39,025 nucleotides of DNA from QHCA01 sp038237645 (GTDB lineage: Bacteria > Actinomycetota > Actinomycetes > Mycobacteriales > QHCA01), in contig JBBRYN010000028.1 in NCBI GenBank assembly GCA_038237645.1, positions 1 to 39,025 of the forward strand, given 5' to 3'. This document shows positions 8,595 through 16,260 of the stretch, one piece after another. Under the pieces are notes generated by a model. The model saw only the letters and a program-made list of their open reading frames with translations, did not search any database and was not told where the DNA came from. The translations under genes and the position numbers were made by a program. Each line of letters opens with the position of its first letter. The first letter of the stretch is position 1.

Positions 8595-11144
8595 ATGGAG
8601 GCCGGACCGCTGCCGCCCGCGGGTTCTCTCGTCGTAGAGGTCGAGGGGCACCGCTATGTCGTGCCGCCGGGCGCCCAGTGGATGCTGGGCCGCAGCATGG
8701 AGGCGCAGGTACGGCTGACCGACGATCGGATCAGCCGCCGGCACGCGTTGCTTCGCCCCACGCCGGCCGGCTGGGAGATGGTCGACGCCAACAGCAGCAA
8801 CGGCTTCTACCAGAACGGGCGGCGGATCACCCAACTCGCCGTCGACGGGGATCTGGTCATCTCCCTCGGCGGGCGGGACGGCGTCGTGATGCGACTCTCG
8901 GCAGTGCCGAGAGCCCCCCAGGCGGCGCAGCACGGCCAGCCACGGCACGCTCAGCCGCAGGCACAACCGGCACAACCTCAACCGCCACAGCAGCCGGTGA
9001 CGCCGCAGGTGGCACAGCAGGCGTTGCAACAAACGCAGGGGGTGCCGCAGCCGCAGCCTCCTTCGCCGGCGATGCCGCAACCACCTGGGCAGTTGCCGCC
9101 ACCGCGGGCACAGCCGCAGGGCCGGCCCGCGCCCGCCGGTCAATTCGTCGAGGCCGGTCAGGGTAGCGCCGCCGGCCACCCCTCGGGCACGATCGGACCG
9201 ACGCTGAGCAGCGTGCACCGGCTGCCGGGAGCGATCGTACGAATCGGCCGCGGCAAGGCCAACAACATCATCCTCGACGACCTTCTGGTCTCTCGCCAGC
9301 ACGCCGAGGTGCGGCGCACTCCACAGGGCGCCGAGATCATCGACCTGGGCAGCGGCAACGGCACCTTCGTCAACGGCCAGCGGGTGTCCCGGGTCTGGCT
9401 GAACGCCGACGACGTCGTGACGATCGGCCGGCACTCGCTGCGGTTCGACGGCAACCGGCTGATCCAGTACGTCGACACCGGCGACGTGTCCTTCGCCGCC
9501 ACGGGACTGACCGTCACCCTGCCGAGTGGCAAACGGATCCTCGACCGGATCTCGTTCAACCTCAGGCCGCGGACCCTGCTGGCCATCGTGGGCCCCAGCG
9601 GCGCGGGAAAGTCGACCCTGCTCGGCGCGATGACCGGCTTCCGGCCGGCCACCGAGGGTCAAGTGCTCTACGCCGGGCGAGACCTCTACGCCGACTACGA
9701 CGACCTCCGGCAGCGGATCGGCTTCGTGCCGCAGCAGGACATCCTGCACCAGGCCCTCACGCTTCGGCAGGCGCTGGGCTACGGCGCCCGGCTGCGCTTT
9801 CCGGCTGACACCACGAAGGCCGAGCGCGCAGCCCGGGTCACCCAGGTGATCGCCGACCTCAGCCTGACCCCGCAGACCGACACCCGCATCTCGTCGATGT
9901 CCGGTGGTGAGCGCAAGCGCGCCAGCACCGCCCTGGAGTTGCTGACCAAGCCCTCGCTGCTCTTCCTCGACGAGCCGACGAGCGGTCTCGACACCGACCT
10001 CGACCGCGACGTGATGGGCACGCTACGCGGACTCGCCGACGAGGGCAGGACGGTCGTGGTGGTCACCCACAACCTCGAACACCTCGACGTCTGCGACCTG
10101 GTGATGGTGCTCGCCCGCGGCGGCCACGTGGCCTACGTGGGGCCGCCGTCGAAGGCGCTGGCGTACTTCGGCGCGCGTACCTGGGCCGATGCCTTCGGCC
10201 GGCTGAAGACCCGGCCCGGCGAGCACTGGGCCATCGATTTCTGGAGCTCCCGGGGGCGTGACCCGCGCAGCGATCCGCCGCGGCGCCGGCCGATGGGCCC
10301 GCCGTCCGCCTCGCACCTGACGCCGATCCGAAGACAGTCCGTCCTCGCCCAGCTGATAACCCTGTGCCGCCGCTACCTGGCGGTGATCGCGGCCGATCGC
10401 GCGTTCCTCGCCATTGCCGTCCTGCTGCCGTTCATCCTGGCCGCCTTCTCCTATGTGGTCTCCGCACCGCACGGGCTGGCCCACTTCGGCGGGCGCAACA
10501 CCGGCGCCCGGCAGTTGCTCCTGGTCCTCGTGGTCGGTGCCGCCTTGATGGGGACCGCCAGCTCGGTGCGTGAGCTGGTCAAGGAACGGGCGATCTACCT
10601 ACGCGAACGCGCCATCGGCCTGTCGTCGATCTCCTACCTCGGCTCGAAGCTGGTCGTCCTCGGCCTGATCGCGATCATCCAAGGCATCGTCCTGACCATG
10701 CTCGCGCTGGCATTCCGACCCGGTGCCGACCATGGGTCGATAGTCAGCTCGGGCGGCACCCTGGAGGTGATCGCCGTCGTCGCCAGCCTGTCGGCGGTGT
10801 CGGCGGCCGTCGGTCTGGTGATCTCCGCGGCGGTGCGTGACGAAAACCAGGCGATGCCGCTGCTGGTGCTGCTCACCATGGCACAGCTCGTGCTCTGCGG
10901 GGGACTCGTGCCGGTGGCCGGCCGGGTGGGTCTGGCCCAGGCCAGCTGGCTGATGCCGGCCCGGTGGGGCTTTGCCGCCGCCGGCTCGAGCGCCGATCTC
11001 AACCACGGACCAGGCTCGACCGACAGCCTGTGGAAGCACACCGCGGCCACCTGGGCGCTGGACTACTCGGTGATGCTGATGTTGGGGATCGCCGCCGTGG
11101 TGGCGGTGGCCCGGCTCATCCGCCGCCTCGATCCCAACCGCTGA
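8595..11144 (+). CDS. FHA-FHA-ABC transporter, ATPase fused to ABC-2 permease (Rv1747-like)
   Basis: 849 residues. FHA1 (about 1-103) shows LGRS at 31-34, SRRH at 47-50 and SSNG; a Pro/Gln-rich linker follows (about 105-195). FHA2 (about 200-290) shows IGRG at 217-220, SRQH at 233-236 and GSGNGTFVNG. The nucleotide-binding domain has Walker A GPSGAGKS (333-340), Q-loop Q380, signature MSGGERKR (435-442) and Walker B LLFLDEP. The C-terminal ~260 residues contain about six membrane segments of the ABC-2 type. FHA domains bind phosphothreonine; in Mycobacterium tuberculosis Rv1747 they bind linker threonines phosphorylated by PknF. Here the linker has only a few threonines, such as T136 in VTPQ and T147 in QTQ, that could play that part (inference). 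The ATG at 8595 starts the FHA1 strand directly; the open frame from 8466 adds no domain. Confidence 0.93.
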   Translation: MEAGPLPPAGSLVVEVEGHRYVVPPGAQWMLGRSMEAQVRLTDDRISRRHALLRPTPAGWEMVDANSSNGFYQNGRRITQLAVDGDLVISLGGRDGVVMRLSAVPRAPQAAQHGQPRHAQPQAQPAQPQPPQQPVTPQVAQQALQQTQGVPQPQPPSPAMPQPPGQLPPPRAQPQGRPAPAGQFVEAGQGSAAGHPSGTIGPTLSSVHRLPGAIVRIGRGKANNIILDDLLVSRQHAEVRRTPQGAEIIDLGSGNGTFVNGQRVSRVWLNADDVVTIGRHSLRFDGNRLIQYVDTGDVSFAATGLTVTLPSGKRILDRISFNLRPRTLLAIVGPSGAGKSTLLGAMTGFRPATEGQVLYAGRDLYADYDDLRQRIGFVPQQDILHQALTLRQALGYGARLRFPADTTKAERAARVTQVIADLSLTPQTDTRISSMSGGERKRASTALELLTKPSLLFLDEPTSGLDTDLDRDVMGTLRGLADEGRTVVVVTHNLEHLDVCDLVMVLARGGHVAYVGPPSKALAYFGARTWADAFGRLKTRPGEHWAIDFWSSRGRDPRSDPPRRRPMGPPSASHLTPIRRQSVLAQLITLCRRYLAVIAADRAFLAIAVLLPFILAAFSYVVSAPHGLAHFGGRNTGARQLLLVLVVGAALMGTASSVRELVKERAIYLRERAIGLSSISYLGSKLVVLGLIAIIQGIVLTMLALAFRPGADHGSIVSSGGTLEVIAVVASLSAVSAAVGLVISAAVRDENQAMPLLVLLTMAQLVLCGGLVPVAGRVGLAQASWLMPARWGFAAAGSSADLNHGPGSTDSLWKHTAATWALDYSVMLMLGIAAVVAVARLIRRLDPNR

Positions 11145-11164
11145 TCCGGCGACGTTGCCGACCA

Positions 11165-11490
11165 TTGAAGGTGGGTCGTGCTGCGCCGGCGTCAGGTGCG
11201 CCGCCACCTCGTCTGCAACCGGGTAGCCGTCAGCACGCAACGCATCGAGGGCGTAGCCGCGATGCGTAGTCGTCCAGAGGACGGCGGCGTTAGTGACCAG
11301 GGCCAGGCGCCGAGACGGTAGAGCTGCGGTCGACCGATGTCGCGGATGCGTGGGGAGAACCGCAGGCCAGCGACATCGAAGATGCCGAAGGTCGCCAGGG
11401 TTTGCCCGGCGGTCTCGGTCGTGTTCGGCGATCGGCAGGTGGTCGGGATGACCTTCGTACCGCAAGTCGAGTGCTGATCAGACACGTGCG
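11165..11490 (-). pseudogene. Tn3-family transposase remnant (C-terminal part, several frameshifts)
   Basis: Reading the reverse strand across at least two frames gives pieces in the order of a Tn3-family TnpA C-terminus: VSDQHSTCGTKVIPTT, then LPIAEH, then TAGQTLATFGIFDVAGLRFSPRIRD with GRPQLYRLG, then LALVTNAAVLWTT, ALDALRADGYPVAD and HLTPAQHD. The order is colinear with the family, and each piece is strongly like it. A stretch after KVIPTT (about 15-20 residues) appears deleted, and the frame changes between pieces, so no functional protein is possible. The N-terminal two thirds of a ~1000-residue transposase are absent. The remnant starts right after the 3' end of the FHA-ABC gene. No intact Tn3 inverted repeat was recognised. 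Confidence 0.8.
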
Positions 11491-11644
11491 GTCGGCGAGA
11501 CGTTGACCGGCCGCCGGACGCGCGGTCAGCTCCTCCGGTATCCAATCCAGCCAGGATCGTCGTCGGTGAGCGTGAAGAACGTGATCCGGTCGTCGTCGGC
11601 GACCTCGCTCGGCCATCCGCTGATCGGGCGAGCTCGGCCTCCGG

Positions 11645-12150
11645 TCAGGCTGGGCAGAGCCAGTCGTCGCGGGAGTGCACGTCCGCGGCTGTCTGCCCTG
11701 GAGCCGGGAACGGCTTGCGGAACGTGAAGCTGCCGGCGGAAGGCCCGTGTCGGCGCAGCTGCCGTACCCGGTCTTCGGCCTCGTCGGTCGACGGACGGTG
11801 CCCGCTGGGTACCCACCACAGGGCCGTAGTGGCCTCGGCGGCCTGGTGAAACCACTGACGGCGTTGCCGCATGTTTTCCAGGTGCCGCCCGGAGAATACG
11901 AAGCCGGCCAGCGCCTTCACCGACCTCCACGTGGTCAGGTTGACGATCACGCCGTGGCTCCCGGCGACGTCCCAACCGAAGGCCTTCACCGCGGTGGCGT
12001 TCCGTCCTCGGTCTGCAGCCGCCACAGGAAGCCCGGTGCCACCTCGCCTGTGGCGTTGACCTCGTCCAGGGCAGCCATGAACGCAGCCAGCTGCGGCGAC
12101 TCGAGCGGGGCGAGCAGACGTGAGACGTTCACCTGCGCCAGTTCGAAAGA
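11645..12150 (-). pseudogene. DUF3291 protein gene with a one-base deletion and no clear start
   Basis: The translation from 12150 reads ISFELAQVNVSRLLAPLESP, then an A-A-L-D-E-V-N-A region and APGFLWRLQTEDG, typical of the DUF3291 N-terminus. At about 12000-12003 one base is missing; the continuation in the next frame is NATAVKAFGWDVAG, then WRSVKALAGFVFSGRH and AALWWVP-like sequence, ending at a stop at 11645. Together they make a near complete protein of about 165 residues. No ATG or GTG with a ribosome binding site precedes the conserved start, and a stop lies upstream at about 12189. DUF3291 proteins are small ferredoxin-like-fold proteins of unknown role. A sequencing error at 12000 is possible, but the missing start also points to decay. 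Confidence 0.75.
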
Positions 12151-12277
12151 AATCCCTGGACCGTACCGGCCCGTCCCGCCTGCCGGTCGCTAACGGGTTC
12201 ACAGACTTCGGTTGCGGCGTGAGTGTCGCGTGCGCGCCGCCCCCGAGAGGCGGATGCGAGTGATAGGAATTCCGACC

Positions 12278-12793
12278 ATGATCCTGCCAAAGGTCCGAGA
12301 CCCTCGCTTCGTGACAATCCGTCGGGGTGGGACCCTCACTGACTCGGATCACCATCTCCTCGCTCTTTGGGCGGCAACGTGCGCAGAGCACGTTCTTGAC
12401 CTTTTCGAGTCGGCTCAGCACCAGGACCCACGACCGCGTCAGGCGATCGAGCATGCCCGCGCCTGGGTGCGGGGCGAGGTCACGATGACCCAAGCTCGCG
12501 CGGCGGGCGGCCATGCAATGGGCGCGGCCAGAGACCTGCGTGGAGCAGCACGGCATGCCGCCTATGCTGCGGGCCAAGCTGGGGCCGCCGCGCACGTCGC
12601 CGCGCACGAGCTTGGCGCTGCTGCCTACGCGATCAAGGCCGCAAGTGCTGCTGCGCCGGGAGGCGAGAGCGAGACCGCACGTCGACTCGAGTGCCGGTGG
12701 CAGCGTGCCCAGCTTCCGGAGGCGATTCGCGAGCTCGTACTTGACGACCAGCGGTTGCGGAACGAGATCTGCTGGTCGGTGTTTGATAGCTGA
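12278..12793 (+). CDS. Putative immunity protein, Imm-5-like domain
   Basis: About 171 residues. It resembles a widespread actinobacterial family annotated as putative immunity protein (Imm-5-like): LTDSDHHLLALWAATCAEHVLDLF, RPRQAIEHARAWVRGE, then an alanine-rich helical array (AARDLRGAARHAAYAAGQ) and AAHELGAAAYAIKAAS. The family name comes from genomic association with polymorphic toxins, but most copies, like this one, are orphans with no toxin next door. No signal peptide or membrane segment is present. An ATG at 12278 with AGGAA upstream gives the conserved start (ILPKVRDPRFVTIRRGGTL). It is the only intact gene in the left half of the decayed transposon-flanked region, between the DUF3291 and YceI remnants. 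Confidence 0.7.
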   Translation: MILPKVRDPRFVTIRRGGTLTDSDHHLLALWAATCAEHVLDLFESAQHQDPRPRQAIEHARAWVRGEVTMTQARAAGGHAMGAARDLRGAARHAAYAAGQAGAAAHVAAHELGAAAYAIKAASAAAPGGESETARRLECRWQRAQLPEAIRELVLDDQRLRNEICWSVFDS

Positions 12794-12956
12794 GTGCTTC
12801 GCAACGCCAGGACCGCCCCAGCCCATCAGCGGACGCCGTGAGCTGACTCGGCGGGCTCAATCTGGGCGACCGCAACGTCTGTTTGTCCAGTAGCCGATCG
12901 GTGCACGGGCGCGCAAGATATCGCGGACGGCATTGTTGGGATAGATGACTGTTATA

Positions 12957-13145
12957 CGTGGAGGTGACCCGTGACCCGACGGCGGCCGCGGACGCGGCGA
13001 CGGTGATTTCCCCGGCCCGCCGGTCGAAGCTGCCCTTGACGGCTGCGATGCCGATCATGTATCGGGTGGCGAACATGATCGTCGACGTCGATGGGTCGAT
13101 GCGGTAGGTGCCTGCGGCGGGCACGACGGGGGTAACGCTGGTCAT
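12957..13145 (-). pseudogene. YceI-family protein, N-terminal fragment
   Basis: About 60 residues from an ATG at 13145 match the start of YceI-type lipocalin-like proteins: GTYRIDPSTSTIMFATRYM, then IGIAAVKGSFDRRAGEITVA. Full-length members are about 170-190 residues; here similarity stops near VGSRVTSTY, and the frame continues into unrelated sequence. No downstream YceI portion was found in any frame. It is therefore a truncated gene. Intact YceI proteins bind isoprenoids or fatty-acid derivatives. Confidence 0.7.
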
Positions 13146-13326
13146 GGTGGCCCGTTCGATCGGTGGCTGGTTGGATGCCGTTCATCGCTGGTGCGCTGAT
13201 CAGGTGTGTGGGGACATCGTGCTGAGGCTGCCGGGCTGGGCCTGGTCGAACTGTTCCACCGATGTTCCTTCGTCGTGGGTTGCCTGTTACGGCAGGGGCG
13301 GGCTGGCTACGACGGAGGCGTGTCCT

Positions 13327-13676
13327 TCAGGCCCATGAGGTAATTTTCTCGGGGATGATGCGGTCATCGCTTCGGTGCCGCCGGAGCGGTTGGCGTCGAG
13401 CGACTGGGCGGTGCCTTGGACCATGACGCAGCGGGGTCGGAAGGGTGGCAGTACGTCGTCGACGACGAACGCCACGTGCTGGTTGGCCTGGACGTTGCGG
13501 TACTTGCGGGTGGCGGCGAAGTTGTGCCCGGAGATGTCGATGGTGCCGAGTTCCGGGTTGTAGGACCAGCCGACCGGCACGACGTGCGGCGCTGCGGTGG
13601 CGTCGGCCAGCACTTCGGGCGTGAACCGCGCGGTAGTCTCCGCGGGCGCTTCGTGGCTCGGGTCGTTGGCGGACAT
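13327..13676 (-). pseudogene. F420-dependent PPOX-class oxidoreductase, damaged
   Basis: The frame encodes APHVVPVGWSYNPELGTID, SGHNFAATRKYRNV, HVAFVVDDVLPPFRPR and CVMVQGTA, characteristic of the split-barrel PPOX-class F420-dependent oxidoreductases. Two lesions are visible. About ten residues of the first strand (usually LGRLAT-like) are missing between TPEVLAD and ATAAPHV. At about 13358-13365 a base is lost: the shifted frame restores the normal C-terminus IIPEKITSWA and a stop at 13327-13329, while the unshifted frame runs on into unrelated sequence to 13287. The start ATG overlaps the stop of the DUF6069 gene (TGATG at 13674-13678), so it was the second gene of the MarR-controlled unit. 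Confidence 0.75.
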
Positions 13677-14110
13677 CAGCGAGGCGGTGTAGTGCGTCGC
13701 AGCAACGGGATGAGGACGGCCGCGACGCTAAGGTGCAACGCCACGAGCGAGACCTTGCCGCCGGTGGTCACCGCGGCGGAGAGCGGGCCGGCTAGCGACA
13801 GCAGCAGCACGACACCGGCGGCGGCGGTCCAGACAGGCCTGGCTCGCTGGGTGAGCCGCTCGAGTGCGGCGAGCAGTCCACAGCCCAGCAGGGAGGCCAG
13901 CAGGCTCACGGCGACCACGAAGCCGGCACCGATCGTTTGCACGCTGCTACCCGGCATCGTTCGAACCGTCAGGCCTACGCCGAGCAGCGGCACCGCGACG
14001 CTCCATACGACGAGCGCGGCGAGAGCCGCGGCGGTGACGGCGAAGGCCCGGTGTCGAAGCTGGCGGTGGGACGGTGCGGTGACGCGGTCTGGGGTGGCGG
14101 TGGTGGCCAT
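13676..14110 (-). CDS. DUF6069 family four-helix membrane protein
   Basis: 144 residues with four hydrophobic segments: about residues 22-48 (AFAVTAAALAALVVWSVAVP), 58-82, 93-115 and 118-137. The short charged N-terminus and the ERLTQRARPVW loop fit the actinobacterial DUF6069 family; function unknown. A strong AGAGGAG ribosome binding site precedes the ATG. It is divergent from the marR gene with a palindromic operator between them, and its stop overlaps the start of the damaged PPOX gene, so it is very likely under control of the MarR protein. Confidence 0.8.
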   Translation of the reverse strand: MATTATPDRVTAPSHRQLRHRAFAVTAAALAALVVWSVAVPLLGVGLTVRTMPGSSVQTIGAGFVVAVSLLASLLGCGLLAALERLTQRARPVWTAAAGVVLLLSLAGPLSAAVTTGGKVSLVALHLSVAAVLIPLLRRTTPPR

Positions 14111-14134
14111 GGCTGGCTCCTCTGTCTAGGATTG

Positions 14135-14163
14135 CTTACGCACCTAAACGTTAGGTGCATAAG
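14135..14163. promoter_or_regulatory. Palindromic operator in the marR/DUF6069 intergenic region
   Basis: The arm CTTACGCACCTAA (14135-14147) and the arm TTAGGTGCATAAG (14151-14163) are inverted repeats matching at 12 of 13 positions, separated by ACG. This near-perfect palindrome is AT-rich for the region and lies between the two divergent starts, 25 bases upstream of each. That is the usual geometry for a MarR-family repressor controlling itself and its neighbour. Binding is inferred, not shown. Confidence 0.8.
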
Positions 14164-14188
14164 TGTCTGGGCGCAAGGAGAGCAGATC

Positions 14189-14665
14189 GTGGACTTCGAG
14201 CAGGCGGCGGCGGTCAACACTGCGATCCGCTCGATCGGCATCCGGCACCGCGCGTTGGCCGACGCGTTGCTCGGTCCCTTGGGTCTGCACACCGGTCAGG
14301 AGGTGCTCCTGCTCGAACTGCACGCCAAGGGTCCGCGCAGCCAAGGTCAGCTGGCCGTGTCCAGCGGATGCGAACCGCCCACCATCACCGGCAGCGTCCG
14401 CAAGCTGGAGGCCGCAGGGTTCGTCGTCCGTCGTCCGTCACCAACCGACGGCCGGGTCACCATCGTGGAGCTCAGCGATCAGGGGCAAGCCCTCATACCG
14501 AAACTCAAGGCGGCCTGGCAGCGGCTCGCCGAGCAAACCGTCGCCGGCCTCACCTCGACCCCGCTCGATCGGCTCACCGGGGTGCTTATCGAAGTCGCAG
14601 CCAGCCTCACCGCGACCGGCTCGCCCGCGTGCGAGCCAGCCCCACTCCCGCGCGACATCGTGTAG
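14189..14665 (+). CDS. MarR-family transcriptional regulator
   Basis: 158 residues. The layout is a standard MarR winged helix: an N-terminal dimerisation helix (AAVNTAIRSIGIRHRALADALL), GLHTGQEVLLLELH, a recognition region (SQGQLAVSSGCEPPTITGSVRKLEAAGFVVRR, split here over helices 3 and 4), the wing PSPTDGRVTIVELSDQG, and a C-terminal dimerisation helix. The start is GTG at 14189, with AAGGAG eight bases upstream; the frame upstream of it crosses the operator and is not coding. It is divergent from the DUF6069 membrane protein gene and probably represses it in response to an unknown ligand. It is followed within a few bases by the resolvase remnant. Confidence 0.92.
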   Translation: MDFEQAAAVNTAIRSIGIRHRALADALLGPLGLHTGQEVLLLELHAKGPRSQGQLAVSSGCEPPTITGSVRKLEAAGFVVRRPSPTDGRVTIVELSDQGQALIPKLKAAWQRLAEQTVAGLTSTPLDRLTGVLIEVAASLTATGSPACEPAPLPRDIV

Positions 14666-14668
14666 CCG

Positions 14669-14883
14669 ACCGATCAGCAAGACCTCACCGCCGGACGCGA
14701 CGACCTGGCCGCGCGCGGCGCGAAGCCGAACCGGATTACGTCGACCACGGCCTGACGGGCGCCAACCGAGCGCGGCCCTGCCTGCGGGAAGCGCTGCCGC
14801 CTGCCGTTACGGCGACACCCTGGTGATCACCAAGCGACCGGCTCGCCCGCTCGCTGACCGAGGCCCGCAACATGGTCGAGGAG
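14669..14883 (+). pseudogene. Serine recombinase (Tn3-type resolvase) remnant
   Basis: Pieces in successive frames line up with the catalytic domain of a resolvase/invertase: TDQQDLTAGRDDLAARGAKP, then YVDHGLTGANRARPCLREAL, then CRYGDTLVITK, then DRLARSLTEARNMVEE. At least three frame changes are needed, and the start with the catalytic Ser motif (Y-x-R-V-S-T) is absent, as is the C-terminal DNA-binding helix-turn-helix. It is therefore dead. Together with the TnpA remnant at 11165-11490 it marks an old Tn3-like insertion. Confidence 0.8.
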
Positions 14884-15191
14884 GGCTGGCGACGCCGCAT
14901 CGAGCCTGGCCGTCACCGTGATCCGAAGGCTCTGACCGACCCCAAGCAAGCGCCAGGCCCCGAGTGCCACGGTCGTCGTTTCGGGCTGGCGCCTCACAGA
15001 ACGCGATGGTTGCACAAGATCATGCTGGTGGGGAGAACCGAGCTTGAGTCGGCAACGAGCGCCTGGGAAAGGACCACCCCGCAACCGCGGTCGCTGATTG
15101 AGGCCTTCAGCATCGAACGCAGCGTGCCGTAACCGGATCACGGTCGGGACGCGAGGAACGGGGTCCTCGGCACTGGCGGAGGGGTTGGCAG

Positions 15192-16163
15192 TCAGTTTGA
15201 CTCGCGTCGGAAGACTGTGCGGTAGTCGCGTGGCCGGCGTCCCGTGTTCTTGGTGAAGAGAGCAGCGAAGGTTCCGGAGTCCCTGTATCCGACCGCAATG
15301 GAGATGCTGGCGACGGTGCGGTCGGTGGTCTCAAGGAGGTGTCGGGCGCGGCGGACGCGCGATGACTGCAGGTAATCGAGCGGACTCTGCTGGGTTTCGT
15401 CTGCGAAGCGCCGAAGCAACGTGCGAGAGCTGACATTGAACTCGCTGGCCAATGCGCCGAGGTCGTAGCGGTCTGCCAGGTTCTGGTCGAGCCGCCGCAT
15501 GACCCGGCGGGAGAACGTGGTTCCGGGCTGCGGCAATAGTCGCGCGTCGACGTACGGCGTTTGTGACGATCGGGCATCGTCGACGAGTGTCACCCTCGCG
15601 GTCGTTCTTGCCACGCGGACACCGCTGTGTTCGCGGATCAGTGCCAGCGCGAAGTCGTACATGGCGCTGAACGCCGCCGTCGTCGTCACCCCTGCGTCGG
15701 TGAGGACCAAATGCTCGGGCTGGACGTCAGCCGCCGGACAGCGTTGAGCCAATTCGGCCGCGAAGAGCCAGGCCGTCGTAGCTCGGCGCCCAGCGAGAAG
15801 GCCAGCCTCGGCGAGTAGGAATGCACCGACACAGATAGAGACGACAGCATTGCCGGTCGCTGCGTGCGCGCGGATCACCGCGATTTCGGGGGCGAGGGGC
15901 GCGAGCTTGGCGTCCAGGTCGAGGCCCGGCACGAGCTCGAATCCTGGCACGACAAGGAGATCAACCTCAGGCACCGCGCAGACTGCCAACGCCGCACCGC
16001 CCGACGCGGCAACCCGGCGGCGCGGTGACACGAACGACACCTCGTATGGGTCGTGCTCCGGCCCGGCAACGTGCGTGGCCATTGTCAGAAGATCGGGTAT
16101 GCCGAACGCTTCGGACGCGAAGCAGCCTGGATAGGCCAGCACACCAACCCGCAGCGCGCCCAC
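15192..16163 (-). CDS. GlxA-family transcriptional regulator (DJ-1/PfpI-like domain plus AraC HTH)
   Basis: 323 residues. The N-terminal ~185 residues form a DJ-1/PfpI-like glutamine-amidotransferase fold, starting LRVGVLAYPGCFASEAFGIPD, with the nucleophile-elbow-like SICVGAFLLAEAGLL and RRATTAW. The C-terminal ~100 residues are an AraC double helix-turn-helix: LGALASEFNVSSRTLLRRF, then SIAVGYRDSGTFAALFTKNTGRRPRDYR. Proteins of this layout regulate nearby catabolic genes, often by sensing a small molecule through the first domain. The GTG start at 16163 is 97 bases from the divergent dienelactone hydrolase gene, its probable target. Confidence 0.9.
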   Translation of the reverse strand: MGALRVGVLAYPGCFASEAFGIPDLLTMATHVAGPEHDPYEVSFVSPRRRVAASGGAALAVCAVPEVDLLVVPGFELVPGLDLDAKLAPLAPEIAVIRAHAATGNAVVSICVGAFLLAEAGLLAGRRATTAWLFAAELAQRCPAADVQPEHLVLTDAGVTTTAAFSAMYDFALALIREHSGVRVARTTARVTLVDDARSSQTPYVDARLLPQPGTTFSRRVMRRLDQNLADRYDLGALASEFNVSSRTLLRRFADETQQSPLDYLQSSRVRRARHLLETTDRTVASISIAVGYRDSGTFAALFTKNTGRRPRDYRTVFRRESN

Positions 16164-16188
16164 GCTCGCCTTCTCACCGCTACACCTT

Positions 16189-16235
16189 TGGCGAGATTAC
16201 CGCTATACCTGGCGATCTGGCCTATCGCCTGGCGA
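16189..16235. promoter_or_regulatory. Three phased TGGCGA repeats with an embedded inverted repeat (candidate GlxA-type operator)
   Basis: TGGCGA occurs at 16189-16194, 16210-16215 and 16230-16235, spaced 21 and 20 bases, about two helical turns. GGCGAT (16211-16216) and ATCGCC (16224-16229) also form an inverted repeat around a 7-base centre. The array lies between the divergent GlxA-type regulator and the dienelactone hydrolase. Direct repeats in phase are typical of AraC-type binding sites; the assignment is inference. Confidence 0.5.
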
Positions 16236-16260
16236 CGGCGCATCGGTCCACGGTGTCGGC

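Noticed and set aside
8439..9749. Long reverse-strand extension of the EamA frame (744 codons in total)
   Set aside because: This part is antisense to the FHA-ABC gene and has Arg/Leu/His-rich nonsense sequence; a good GTG start exists at 8438.
12840..12960. Reverse-strand frame reading PNNAVRDILRARAPIGYWTN next to the YceI fragment
   Set aside because: Codon use looks coding-like, but the frame is about 35 codons with no recognisable family; could be a further gene fragment, not supportable.
14884..15141. Forward frame ending GRTELESATSAWERTT and the reverse frame opposite
   Set aside because: Resembles short spurious proteins often predicted in actinobacteria; no domain or start signal.
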